Assembly (NCBI RefSeq): GCF_004771275.1 | Contig: NZ_RQEV01000010.1 | Span: forward strand, 1-64,000 | DNA length: 64,000 nt | Reading direction: 5' to 3' | Origin: Leptospira fluminis | Lineage (GTDB): Bacteria; Spirochaetota; Leptospiria; Leptospirales; Leptospiraceae | Shown here: positions 23,328 through 32,007 of the stretch, one piece after another | How positions within the stretch are numbered: the stretch's first letter is position 1 | Layout of the letters: each line of letters opens with the position of its first letter | Made by a program: the position numbers and the translations under genes | Notes under the pieces: generated by a model | Seen by the model: the letters and a program-made list of their open reading frames with translations, nothing else | Database searches by the model: none | What the model was told of the DNA's origin: nothing

Positions 23328-26300
23328 GTGAAATCCAAATCCCAAAGTCGAGGCGTCAAAGGAAGTCGATCCGCTAAAAAGGACGATGTTCCGAAATATT
23401 TGGACGTGATCTTTAAGGAACTTTTGGACTGCGTCGATCAACCGATCGGAATCATAAACGCCGAGACCGGAGAGTTCGTTTCTTATAATGCGGCTACGGT
23501 TTCTCTTTTCGGTTATCCTTCCGAATCGCTCCGGCAAATGAACGTTTTTACGCTTTCCGGGTCGGTCGGGAAGCGATCCGAAGCGGAATTGAGATCCAAT
23601 ATGGAGCGGGCCGCAAAAGGAGAAGATTTGCGGTTTCAGCTTACTCTGCTGAACGCAAGGTCCAATCCTATCCGATGCAAGGTCCGGCTCGCCTCATTAT
23701 CCGGATGGACAGGGTTGCTCAGGATTTGGATAGAGGATTTAAGAAAACAGGAAGCCGTTCACGCGCTACTGAAAGGCGATACGGATAGCAAGGACTTTCT
23801 GATACAGAACCTTTCCGAAGATTTATGGGATTGGAATGTAGAAGAGAATCCGATCCTTCCCGGAGAAAGACTCGAAGCGATACTAAAGTATGCCGATTTG
23901 GGATCGGGGATCAGTTTCAATTTCTGGAAAAATAAGATCCATCCGAAAGACGCTCGCGCGACGATGGCCCTCCTAAAGCAGACCCTGAAAGGAAAACGCG
24001 ACTTATTTGACGCTGAATATAGAATGTTAAGCGCAGATGGATCTTATAAATGGATCCTGACCAGAGGTCAGGTCCTGGAAAAGGAACGGGACGGTCGAGC
24101 CTCTAGATTGCTCGGTTTTCACATAGACATCTCCGCCCAGAAAAACGCGGAGGAAACGGACAGACAAAGACGGAATTTAGAGGCGCTAACCACTTCTATT
24201 TCCACCGAGCTAATCAATCTTCCAGGAAAGGAAATCGGAGAAGCGATCCGGAATAATATAGAGAAGATCGGTCGTTTTTTCGGAATGGATCGGAGTTATT
24301 TGGCCATGTACGACTTGGATACATTGGATAGGGAGTTGGTCCACGAGTACATCGCTCCTAAGACCAAGAACAGGGTCCCATCCTGGGAAAAAATCTCCAA
24401 GATCAACCCGGATAGTTATATAACCGGACAGATTCTAAACAATAAGATCGTAATGCTGGATGAAAGGGAGATCCCGACGGAATCAGATTTGCAGGCAAGA
24501 ATCATTCTAGATAATACCGGTATAAAATTCTTCGTCGGGATCCCCTTATCTCTCGCCGGGCGAGTCATAGGTGCGATCGGTCTGAGTTCAGAAAGCTACC
24601 GGGAAGAAATCAAACATAGGTTCGAGGAATTCGAGATTTTCCATCTTAGAACGATAGGAGAAGTGATTTCCAACGCGATGGAACGCAGAAAGGCGGAACA
24701 AGCGTTGAAGGAAAGCGAAGAGAATCTTCGGTTAGCCCTGCATGCCGCCAAGATGGGCACATGGAGCTGGAATCTTCAGGACGATTCCATGCATTGGTCC
24801 AAGAACACTTTCGATCTATTCGGAATCTCGTTCGACGAGTTCCAAGGTACAGGTTCCGGATTTTTCGAATTGGTTCATCCGGAAGACACTTCCCTCATGG
24901 AAAACGCGGTGAACGCATCCTTACAGGGCGAAACAAAGGACTTTCATCTAGAATATCGGATCTTTCACAAGGACGGAACCGTTCACTGGATCGAAGGAAA
25001 AGGAATGGTGTACAGGGACCTCAAGGGAAATCCGATCCGAATGGCGGGGACGGTAACGGATATCACCGACAGAAAAAGCGCGGAGGAGGAACTGAAAGCC
25101 AGTCGATCGAGGTTCCAGGCGTTTTATCGGTTTGCGAACGAAGGAATCCTTTTCGTAAACCCTCGGACGGAAAGGATTCTGGACACGAATCCCGCCTTTC
25201 TGAATATTTTCGGTTTTTCTCCGGAGGACGTCCAAGGTCTTCCCGCGAGCTCCCTGTTTATGCCCGAATCCTGGACCACAGTGCACGCGAGACTCAGATC
25301 TTTCGAAAGCGCGGATAACTTGGAATTGAAAACCGTTCGAATCGACGGCACCGTATTTCCTTCCATCGGAAACATTCATTTCTACACGGAACGAGAATCC
25401 TTTATCGCCGCGATCAGTCTCCTGGACACTTCCGCGATTCACGAAGTGGAAATTCTCAGAACCGTGAACAACGAGATCTCGGTCCGGAATAAACTGATCG
25501 AAATGCAAAAGAACGAACTGCAAGAGACTTTGAACGACCTGAAAAGGACTCAGGACCAGTTGATCCAATCCGAAAAAATGGCGGCCTTGGGACAGCTCAT
25601 AGCCGGGATCGCTCACGAGATCAACAATCCGATCGGCGCTGTCAAAGCCTCCAACCAGAATCTACAGGAATGTTTGAAAAGATTCCGATCCTTGCTTCCT
25701 CTCGTTCAGGAGATTTTCGGCAGGATGTCCGCGGAGGAAGTCGATTCCTTTCGGACTTTTTTGGACCAGGTGAGACAGATCCGGGAACAATTGGCGGGAA
25801 TCGAAGAAAGGAGGGTAAAAAAGGAATTGCTGCAGGAATTGACCGATCAGGGCTTTTCCGATCCGTACATCATCGCGGACAGCCTGACCGATATGGGTTT
25901 TCGAACGGTTCCGAAAGAAGCCGTCCCTTTTTTAAGGCATTCCCACTCCGCAACCCTTCTGGAATATTCCACGATCGAATCCTTCTTCTTTACCAATACA
26001 AATACGATTCAAATCGCAGTGGACCGGGTCTCCAAAATCCTGTACGCACTGAAGAACTTTTCGCACTTCGATACGGAATCCTCGAAACGACTCGCTTCCC
26101 TCCAGGAAAATTTGGAAACGGTTTTGACGATCTACCAGAACCAATTGAAAAAGGGCATCCTCGTCTCCAAGGAATATGCGGACGTTCCCAAAATCCTTTG
26201 CTATCCCGACGACTTGCTGCACGTCTGGACGAATCTGATCTACAATTCTTTGCAGGCGATGGCATTCCGCGGAAAGATCTCGATCCGAATGTATCTGCAG

Positions 26301-26558
26301 GATTCGGAAGTGGTCGTCGAAATCAACGATAATGGTCCCGGAATTCCGGAAGGGATCCAGGAGCGGATTTTCCAGCCTTTCTTTACGACCAAACCTCCGG
26401 GAGAAGGAAGCGGACTCGGACTCGATATCGTAAACAAAATCGTGGAAAAACACGATGGGAGAATCGAGGTGGAAAGTAGACCGGGCTCCACCACGTTTCG
26501 GGTGTTTCTCCCCTATTTGATAGAGGAAGAATCAGGAACTATTTCAGTGCGGAAGTGA
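23328..26558 (+). CDS. Multi-PAS/GAF sensor histidine kinase
   Basis: A soluble sensor kinase of about 1076 residues (GTG start at 23328; a TTG at 23235 would add 31). Domains in order: PAS (about 30-150), PAS with PAC end (ADGSYKWILTRGQVLEKE), GAF (about 285-450, RNNIEKIGRFFGMDRSYLAM), PAS (about 460-590), PAS (about 595-705), a coiled linker, HisKA with the phosphorylated His at about 763 (AALGQLIAGIAHEINNP), a long helical insert of about 120 residues after the His box, and HATPase_c with NLIYNSLQAM, NDNGPGIPE and GSGLGLDIVNKIV. There are no membrane helices, so signals are cytoplasmic. Its end overlaps the end of the convergent receiver gene by 20 bases; that receiver or the receiver-EAL protein beyond it is the likely partner. 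Confidence 0.9.
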   Translation: MKSKSQSRGVKGSRSAKKDDVPKYLDVIFKELLDCVDQPIGIINAETGEFVSYNAATVSLFGYPSESLRQMNVFTLSGSVGKRSEAELRSNMERAAKGEDLRFQLTLLNARSNPIRCKVRLASLSGWTGLLRIWIEDLRKQEAVHALLKGDTDSKDFLIQNLSEDLWDWNVEENPILPGERLEAILKYADLGSGISFNFWKNKIHPKDARATMALLKQTLKGKRDLFDAEYRMLSADGSYKWILTRGQVLEKERDGRASRLLGFHIDISAQKNAEETDRQRRNLEALTTSISTELINLPGKEIGEAIRNNIEKIGRFFGMDRSYLAMYDLDTLDRELVHEYIAPKTKNRVPSWEKISKINPDSYITGQILNNKIVMLDEREIPTESDLQARIILDNTGIKFFVGIPLSLAGRVIGAIGLSSESYREEIKHRFEEFEIFHLRTIGEVISNAMERRKAEQALKESEENLRLALHAAKMGTWSWNLQDDSMHWSKNTFDLFGISFDEFQGTGSGFFELVHPEDTSLMENAVNASLQGETKDFHLEYRIFHKDGTVHWIEGKGMVYRDLKGNPIRMAGTVTDITDRKSAEEELKASRSRFQAFYRFANEGILFVNPRTERILDTNPAFLNIFGFSPEDVQGLPASSLFMPESWTTVHARLRSFESADNLELKTVRIDGTVFPSIGNIHFYTERESFIAAISLLDTSAIHEVEILRTVNNEISVRNKLIEMQKNELQETLNDLKRTQDQLIQSEKMAALGQLIAGIAHEINNPIGAVKASNQNLQECLKRFRSLLPLVQEIFGRMSAEEVDSFRTFLDQVRQIREQLAGIEERRVKKELLQELTDQGFSDPYIIADSLTDMGFRTVPKEAVPFLRHSHSATLLEYSTIESFFFTNTNTIQIAVDRVSKILYALKNFSHFDTESSKRLASLQENLETVLTIYQNQLKKGILVSKEYADVPKILCYPDDLLHVWTNLIYNSLQAMAFRGKISIRMYLQDSEVVVEINDNGPGIPEGIQERIFQPFFTTKPPGEGSGLGLDIVNKIVEKHDGRIEVESRPGSTTFRVFLPYLIEEESGTISVRK

Positions 26559-26925
26559 TGGTGGTGACGAGTTCTTTTTCGTCCCAGGGTTTTTTTAAGT
26601 AACTGTAAAGATTGATCTCTTTTTTCAGGGCTTCCACAGAAGCGATATCCGCATGTCCCGTGATGATGATCTTTTGGATTTCCGGATATCTCTGGTGTAC
26701 GTTTCTCAAGAACTCGTCCCCTTTGATATTCGGCATTAGCCAATCGGAAATTACGATGAGAATTTTCACTCCCTCGTTAACCAACTCTTCGATGATCTGC
26801 ATCGCTTCGGAGGCATCCAAAGCGGTTTCGTAACGGTAGGAATCTCCCAAATGTCTTTTGACCTGGGATTTCATGCTCATTAAGATGAGAGCTTCGTCGT
26901 CGACGAAGAGTATCGCTTTCTCCAC
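26539..26925 (-). CDS. Single-domain response regulator (receiver)
   Basis: A 128-residue stand-alone receiver. The acidic pair is in FVDDEALIL, the phospho-accepting residue is Asp61 (VISDWLMPNIKGDEF), the switch Thr is in IIITGHAD, and the Lys is in SYLKKPWD. With no output domain it probably relays phosphate or acts by protein contact. It resembles the receiver of the REC-EAL protein upstream (both have YLxKPWD and an SDxxMPxIxGDEF block), which points to duplication. Its 3' end overlaps the kinase gene tail to tail by 20 bases. Confidence 0.9.
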   Translation of the reverse strand: MEKAILFVDDEALILMSMKSQVKRHLGDSYRYETALDASEAMQIIEELVNEGVKILIVISDWLMPNIKGDEFLRNVHQRYPEIQKIIITGHADIASVEALKKEINLYSYLKKPWDEKELVTTITSALK

Positions 26926-27163
26926 CGTTCCCCCGAATCCTTTTACTTAAATTAGACGAAAAAAAAAGTTCTTCCCTCGTTAAAAAACGTGAGTTGAGAA
27001 AAGAGATCATAAAGGTATTGCTCCGACATGCAACTCATTTTCGACAAAAACCAGGAGTATACTCGAGAACCTTCCTCCTCGGGTCTTGTGACCCGGTCGG
27101 TCTTTCGCGCTCACGTTCTATTTCCGCGGCAGGGCAAAAACCGGACCGTACCGTTTCCGCAAC
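26926..27163. other. Intergenic region before the receiver gene
   Basis: About 238 bases between the end of the REC-EAL gene and the start of the receiver gene, both on the minus strand. A short inverted repeat (CGGGTC / GACCCG, four-base loop) lies at 27080-27095 without a T-run. A promoter for the receiver gene should be near 26940-26980. No gene seen. Confidence 0.35.
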
Positions 27164-28891
27164 TTAGTCAATAATTTTTATTGTAGAAGAGGGAATCTCC
27201 GGCTTCGGCTCCATAATGTAATATCCCTGGGAGAATTCGATCCCGAGGGAACGCACCGCCTCGAATTCTTCCCGGGTGCCCACAAATTCGGCGACGACTT
27301 TTGCCCCGATCCGGTGAGCCAATTCCGTAATTGCGGAGGTGAGTATAAAAGCGGTACGGTTCTTTCCCAGGGACTGTATGAATTTTCCGTCGATTTTGAT
27401 AAAATCCGGCTGAATTTCCAGCAACCTCGAAAAATTAGAATGTTCCACCCCGAAATCGTCGATCGCGATCGAACAGCCGATTTCCTTTAAACCGGAAATG
27501 ACCTTGAAATGGTCCGGATTTTCCCGGAGACTCGTGGTCTCCAGAATCTCGAAGGTCACCCTGGCCGGGTGGATTTTATGGTGAGCGAGACGACTCGCCA
27601 CCCATTTCGGAAAACTACCGCTTTCCAGCTCCGTTTCCGAAAGATTGACCGAAAAACAATACTCGGATCGACTGAAGGTTTTTAACACTTTCTCAAATAA
27701 GATGGGCGTAATCATTCTCAACAGCCCCGTGGATTTGGCCAGGTAGATGAAGGAAGCCGGCGCATATACCTTTCCATCCTCAACGATTCTGGCCAGGCAT
27801 TCGAATTTCTCCACCTTCCCCGTGGAATTGTCCACGATTCCTTGGAAGTACGGAACGATGTTTCCGGAATGAATCGCGTTATTGAGTCTTTTTCCCAAAT
27901 TGATATTGATCTGGTAAAGATCCTGTTCGTCCATTTTCTCCGAATATTCTAAAATGCCTCCGGCAAAATCTTGGCTTTTGTCCTGGCTCGCCCTGACCAA
28001 GGCCAGTCGGGCCTTATAATATAAATCCTTACAACCGTTCGCAGTGGCGATCGTGGTATTGATCCGAAAAGAAATTCCCTCCGTGGTCAGATAGTCGGAG
28101 CGAAGCAATATTTTAAAGGCGATCAGATGAGGTAAAAATCTTTCCTCGGAAACTTTGGAAAGGATGGCCACCTCGTCCTCGTACACATGAAAAATATCAG
28201 CGATCTTTCCCAACATCGAGCTCATGGAATCTAAAAATTTCCGCAGGAGGTCCTTATAAAGAGACACTCCGAAATGTTTCGTAGTGAGAGACGTGGATTC
28301 GATCCGGACCAATGCGAGAACGGACTCTTCCCCTTTGAGCTCCCTATCTTCCAGGACCCTGCGGAGGTATTCCAAATTCGGAAGTCCGGAGTCACGGTTA
28401 TAGAGCAGAGCGTCTTCCAACTTCCGGTTCAACTCGAACAAGGAACGATCCGCTTCGAAGGAACGGATCGCCTCCTGGACGGTAAGAATCAAATCCCTGG
28501 AATCCCAAGGTTTGGAAAGATAACGGTACAATTTCGCGTTGTTCAACGCGTTCCCCACGGAGTCCGCGCTGGCCTGACCTGTGAGCATGATTTTCCGGGT
28601 ATCGGGGTTCGTTTTTTGGGTCCGGATCAGGAACTCATCGCCGCGGATCCCCGGCATCACTTGGTCGCTAATGACCACCGGTATGGGAACTCCTGCCCGG
28701 TTGTATTCCTCGATAATGTTCAAAGCCAGCTCGGCGCTGTCGGCTGCCTCCACTCTATATTCCTGACCGAATGCCAATTTGAGCTGTTCCTTTAATCCGC
28801 GGAGAAGAATCAATTCGTCGTCCACGCACAGAATCACCGGCTTGGTCTCTGCGGGTAAAAGGTATTTGTCGTCGCTCGAGTTTACTTCCAT
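27164..28891 (-). CDS. Response regulator with degenerate GGDEF and EAL domain (c-di-GMP phosphodiesterase)
   Basis: A 575-residue protein. Receiver (18-145): acidic pair in LCVDDELILL, Asp76 in VISDQVMPGIRG, Lys in RYLSKPWD. GGDEF-like domain (about 165-320): the signature is YEDEVAIL, so it cannot make c-di-GMP. EAL domain (about 330-570): the signature is ECL (Glu364), with Asn in SVNLS, Glu448 (TFEILETTS), Asp478-Asp479 (IDDFG), Lys499 (DFIKID), Glu535 and Gln555 all kept, so hydrolysis of c-di-GMP is likely. The usual AEGVE loop reads AEFVG, a change that may affect activity. It is divergent from the ferredoxin-cyclase-peroxidase fusion, which places c-di-GMP and cAMP genes back to back. 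Confidence 0.9.
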   Translation of the reverse strand: MEVNSSDDKYLLPAETKPVILCVDDELILLRGLKEQLKLAFGQEYRVEAADSAELALNIIEEYNRAGVPIPVVISDQVMPGIRGDEFLIRTQKTNPDTRKIMLTGQASADSVGNALNNAKLYRYLSKPWDSRDLILTVQEAIRSFEADRSLFELNRKLEDALLYNRDSGLPNLEYLRRVLEDRELKGEESVLALVRIESTSLTTKHFGVSLYKDLLRKFLDSMSSMLGKIADIFHVYEDEVAILSKVSEERFLPHLIAFKILLRSDYLTTEGISFRINTTIATANGCKDLYYKARLALVRASQDKSQDFAGGILEYSEKMDEQDLYQININLGKRLNNAIHSGNIVPYFQGIVDNSTGKVEKFECLARIVEDGKVYAPASFIYLAKSTGLLRMITPILFEKVLKTFSRSEYCFSVNLSETELESGSFPKWVASRLAHHKIHPARVTFEILETTSLRENPDHFKVISGLKEIGCSIAIDDFGVEHSNFSRLLEIQPDFIKIDGKFIQSLGKNRTAFILTSAITELAHRIGAKVVAEFVGTREEFEAVRSLGIEFSQGYYIMEPKPEIPSSTIKIID

Positions 28892-29006
28892 AGAGAGAAA
28901 ATTCTAAATGAGGCGATCCATTAGACGAAAAAAAAAGAATTCCCGGACTAGAAGAGAAGTATTTTTTAAAGGATAAGACGCCGATTTGTGGAAAGAGGTA
29001 GGACGA
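28892..29006. promoter_or_regulatory. Shared divergent promoter region of the REC-EAL and cyclase-fusion genes
   Basis: Only about 115 bases separate the two start codons, so their promoters must be close or overlapping, which makes joint control likely. The stretch is A-rich around 28925-28975. No operator is clear by eye. Confidence 0.35.
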
Positions 29007-30638
29007 ATGCTCATTTTGTTCGAAAACGACCGGGAGATCTCGATCGACTCCGATGAAACCTTGCTCCAGATCTCCCTGGCGGAAGGAATTCCCCATGTCC
29101 ACGCCTGCGGAGGAAACGCACGTTGCTCCACTTGTAGGGTATTGGTATTAGAAGGAGGGGAGCACCTTTCCCGAAGAACCGAAAAAGAATCCACCCTTGC
29201 CGAAAGAAAAGGCTTCCCCGAAAACGTTCGGCTCGCCTGCCAAACGAAAGCGTTCGGGGACGTAAAGTTAAGAAGATTGGTCATAGACGATTCGGATCTG
29301 ATCCTTGCTTCCTCTTTTTCCGGAAAAGTCTCGGGCAAAGAAAAAGCGATCACCATTTTGTTCAGCGACATCCGGGGCTTCACCTCTTTTTCGGAATCCC
29401 ATCTTCCGTACGACGTAATTCATATTTTAAACCGTTATTTCCATAAAATGGGGGACAAAGTCCTGAAATACGGAGGCGTCATAGACAAGTACATAGGCGA
29501 CGGACTGATGGCCTTGTTCGGCTTGGAAGAATCCGATCCGGAAAGGACGAATCTCGCGGCGATCAGGTGCGCCTTGGAAATGAGATCGGAACTGAACTCC
29601 TTAAATTCCTATCTAAAATCCCAATTCAATACCGGATTCGAAATCGGTATCGGGATCCATCATGGAACCGCAATCCTAGGCCAACTAGGTCACACCCTCC
29701 GCATGTCCTCGACGGCGATCGGAGATTCCGTAAACCAGGCTAGTAGAATAGAATCCGCCACCAAAAAAGCGGGAGCGGGATTCTTGGTTTCGGAAAACGT
29801 CTACGGAATCGTAAAGAACTCTGTCCGTAAGGGAAGAACCTTCGAAACTTCGCTAAAAGGAAAAACCGGAAAATACAGGTTATACGAAATTCTGGAAGTC
29901 CTTCCGAACGCGGAAAAAGATCCATGGCAGGAGATCCGGTACCGAATCTGGGACGAGATCGAACTTCCCGAAGCCGGGAACTGGATTTCTCTCGCAGTCT
30001 ATTCCTCTTCGATTTTCGAAGCGGACGGTTCTTGGATCGGTTTGGACGCTTCTCTCAGATTTCCAAGCTTGTTAAACGAAATCAAGAATCCGAGAATACG
30101 GGGACATGTGTCCTCTCTCCTCAGGATCCATTCCGAACGAAAGGTAGATTCCGATACGGAAATTTCCTTATCGGACACTATCGCTCTCGCGGGAGCTCTG
30201 GCAGTGGAAAAAACGGGAGGTCCCAAAATAAACGTATTTCCGGAAAGACTCGATTCGAAATTCCCCGCAGGCAGGATGGAGAAGGAACCGGAAACTTCGG
30301 ACATCCGGGAAATACTGGATCATTATGCCCGGATGCAGTTGGAACCCAAAGAAGTCGTGGCCTTATTCGGCGCGCATACCCTGGGCCAGGGCGAACGAGG
30401 GAATTATACGGATACTCCGAACGAATTCAATAACGATTATTTTAAGGATCTACTGTACGACGGCGGAACTAGGATGTCCGTGCGAGATCGGGCCTTACTT
30501 TCCTCCGAGGATACGAAGAGAACGGTACTGGAGTATGCGGTCCGACCGGAACGTTTCTTTTCCGATTTTTCCGCGGTATATTCCAAACTGGTAAGAGGTA
30601 AGAACGAAACCTCTCCTCCTACAGATCCGGAAAGATAG
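29007..30638 (+). CDS. [2Fe-2S] ferredoxin - class III adenylate cyclase - heme-peroxidase-like fusion
   Basis: About 543 residues, no membrane segment. Residues 1-95 are a ferredoxin domain with Cys34, Cys40, Cys43 and Cys78 (C-x5-C-x2-C-x34-C, the adrenodoxin-type spacing). Residues 112-295 are a class III cyclase with both metal Asp (Asp121 in FSDIRGFT, Asp165 in KYIGDG), Lys161 and Thr236 for adenine choice, and Asn243 and Arg247 for the transition state, so ATP to cAMP is expected. Residues about 305-533 match class I heme peroxidases (ascorbate or cytochrome c type): VEKTGGP, proximal His457 (LFGAHTLGQ), FNNDYFKDLL and Asp494 (SVRDRALLS). The distal RLAWH motif reads SLAVY, so the catalytic Arg and His are Ser and Tyr, and the Trp191-type residue is Tyr467. 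A redox or heme sensor is more likely than a working peroxidase. The ATG at 29007 follows GAGGTAGGA. Confidence 0.88.
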   Translation: MLILFENDREISIDSDETLLQISLAEGIPHVHACGGNARCSTCRVLVLEGGEHLSRRTEKESTLAERKGFPENVRLACQTKAFGDVKLRRLVIDDSDLILASSFSGKVSGKEKAITILFSDIRGFTSFSESHLPYDVIHILNRYFHKMGDKVLKYGGVIDKYIGDGLMALFGLEESDPERTNLAAIRCALEMRSELNSLNSYLKSQFNTGFEIGIGIHHGTAILGQLGHTLRMSSTAIGDSVNQASRIESATKKAGAGFLVSENVYGIVKNSVRKGRTFETSLKGKTGKYRLYEILEVLPNAEKDPWQEIRYRIWDEIELPEAGNWISLAVYSSSIFEADGSWIGLDASLRFPSLLNEIKNPRIRGHVSSLLRIHSERKVDSDTEISLSDTIALAGALAVEKTGGPKINVFPERLDSKFPAGRMEKEPETSDIREILDHYARMQLEPKEVVALFGAHTLGQGERGNYTDTPNEFNNDYFKDLLYDGGTRMSVRDRALLSSEDTKRTVLEYAVRPERFFSDFSAVYSKLVRGKNETSPPTDPER

Positions 30639-30700
30639 AATTCACGTTTCCCTTATAAAACGGTTGGAAGAATCCGCATTCTGATTTTTTCTGGAAGTAG

Positions 30701-31798
30701 ATGCGCTTCCAACCCGTACTAGACACTCTTCCCGTTTATGAAGCGGGAAAGCCGATCGAATTGGTCGTCAGAGAATTCGGAATCCCTCCCGAAAAAGTCA
30801 TCAAACTCGCGTCCAACGAAAACCCGTACGGAGTCTCCTCTTCCGTCCAGGCCAAAGTCTCCGAAGCCTTGGTAAAAATGCCTCTCTATCCCGACGACTC
30901 CTACCGGGAATTGAAGGAATCCTTGGCTGTCTCCAACGGAGTGGGTGTGAAAAACGTGATCCAAGGAAACGGAAGCGATCAGATCTTCGACTTTGCCACC
31001 CGGTCCGTTTTGGAAAAAGGAGATCTCGTCCTACAGAACGGCAAAACGTTTTCCATGTATTCCATCTACTCCGGACAATGCGGGGCCGACACCCTATCGA
31101 CGGATTCGACCGAGCACGACCTGAACCGTTTTTCCGATCTTTATAAGAAGCACCATCCGAAACTGATCTTTCTCTGCACCCCTTGCAACCCGATCGGGGA
31201 CGCTCTTCCCAAAACGGACGTGTTTTCCTTCTTAGATACGATCTCTCCGGAAACGCTTGTCGTCCTGGACGGCGCTTATATGGATTTCGGAAAAACCCGC
31301 GATCCGAAAACGGAGATACTCCCTGCGGAAATCGTATCAAAATATCCGAATGTGGTTTATACGGGAACTTTTTCGAAGGTTTACGGTTTAGGGGGAATGA
31401 GAATCGGCTACGGAATCGCGAACGAGGAAATCATCCGGGCCTTTTACAAGCTCCGCCCCCCCTTCAACGTATCCCAGCTTTCCCAATTGGCGGCGACGGA
31501 AGCTCTGAAGGATCAGGATTTCGTAAATCAGTATCTGGAATCGAATTTACGGGAATTGGAAAAATACGAGACTTTTTCGGAATCTAAGGGTCTCCCTTTC
31601 TTCCGTTCCTATGCGAACTTTCTTACGATCCGCCTGGACCGAGCGAAACTTTCTTCCACGGAATTATTCGAGACTTTGTTACGGGAAGGAATTATCCTCA
31701 GAAATCTGAAGAGCTACGGCTTAAACGCGATCCGGATCACCGTCGGACGACCCGACCAAAATCGGATCGTCTTGGATCGCTTGTCAGCTCTTCTTTAA
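30701..31798 (+). CDS. hisC: Histidinol-phosphate aminotransferase
   Basis: A 365-residue fold-type I PLP enzyme that converts imidazole-acetol phosphate and glutamate to histidinol phosphate in histidine synthesis. Motifs: KLASNENPYG at the N-terminus, QGNGSDQIFDF, CTPCNPIG, DGAYMDF and the PLP lysine Lys226 in TGTFSKVYGLGGMRIGYG; RITVGRPDQN near the end binds the phosphate. It is cytoplasmic. The gene stands apart from other his genes, following the cyclase fusion by 62 bases in the same direction. A nine-base inverted repeat follows its stop. Confidence 0.92.
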   Translation: MRFQPVLDTLPVYEAGKPIELVVREFGIPPEKVIKLASNENPYGVSSSVQAKVSEALVKMPLYPDDSYRELKESLAVSNGVGVKNVIQGNGSDQIFDFATRSVLEKGDLVLQNGKTFSMYSIYSGQCGADTLSTDSTEHDLNRFSDLYKKHHPKLIFLCTPCNPIGDALPKTDVFSFLDTISPETLVVLDGAYMDFGKTRDPKTEILPAEIVSKYPNVVYTGTFSKVYGLGGMRIGYGIANEEIIRAFYKLRPPFNVSQLSQLAATEALKDQDFVNQYLESNLRELEKYETFSESKGLPFFRSYANFLTIRLDRAKLSSTELFETLLREGIILRNLKSYGLNAIRITVGRPDQNRIVLDRLSALL

Positions 31799-31812
31799 AC
31801 GAAAGCGACGAC

Positions 31813-31838
31813 CCGGTTCTCTATATTTCGAGAACCGG
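31813..31838. terminator. Inverted repeat between hisC and the 53-residue gene
   Basis: CCGGTTCTC (31813-31821) pairs with GAGAACCGG (31830-31838) around an eight-base loop. It lies between two convergent genes, where a terminator is expected, but neither side has a real T-run, so termination is uncertain. Confidence 0.45.
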
Positions 31839-31845
31839 TAAAATC

Positions 31846-32007
31846 CTACTTTTCGTACAAATCGGGATGGAGACGGACCAGCTTACTTTCCTTGGTCGCT
31901 CCGTATTTGACGATCCTGGTCGGAACCGCGGAATTTTCCTTTCGACTTGCTTCGAGTTTTTGAACGGATTTCGTTTCTTCTCTTTTCGCACGTTCGGATT
32001 CAAACAT
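31846..32007 (-). CDS. Small basic protein of 53 residues
   Basis: A short gene that I do not recognise. It begins MFESERAKREETKSV and ends with RIVKYGATKESKLVRLHPDL followed by YEK. Support for coding: GGGAGG lies six bases before the ATG, codon choice is like the neighbours, and the C-terminal half looks like a compact strand-loop-helix unit rather than random sequence. It is hydrophilic, rich in Lys, Arg and Glu, with no signal. It lies alone between hisC (convergent) and the rarA region. An RNA- or ribosome-linked role is possible for such a small basic protein, but this is a guess. Confidence 0.6.
   Translation of the reverse strand: MFESERAKREETKSVQKLEASRKENSAVPTRIVKYGATKESKLVRLHPDLYEK

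Noticed and set aside
24948..25616. 222-codon antisense frame inside the PAS/GAF kinase gene
   Set aside because: The opposite strand encodes clear PAS and HisKA domains; the antisense product has no recognisable features.
31813..31838. Inverted repeat after hisC taken as a definite intrinsic terminator
   Set aside because: The stem is good, but no T-run follows on either strand; kept only as a low-confidence feature.
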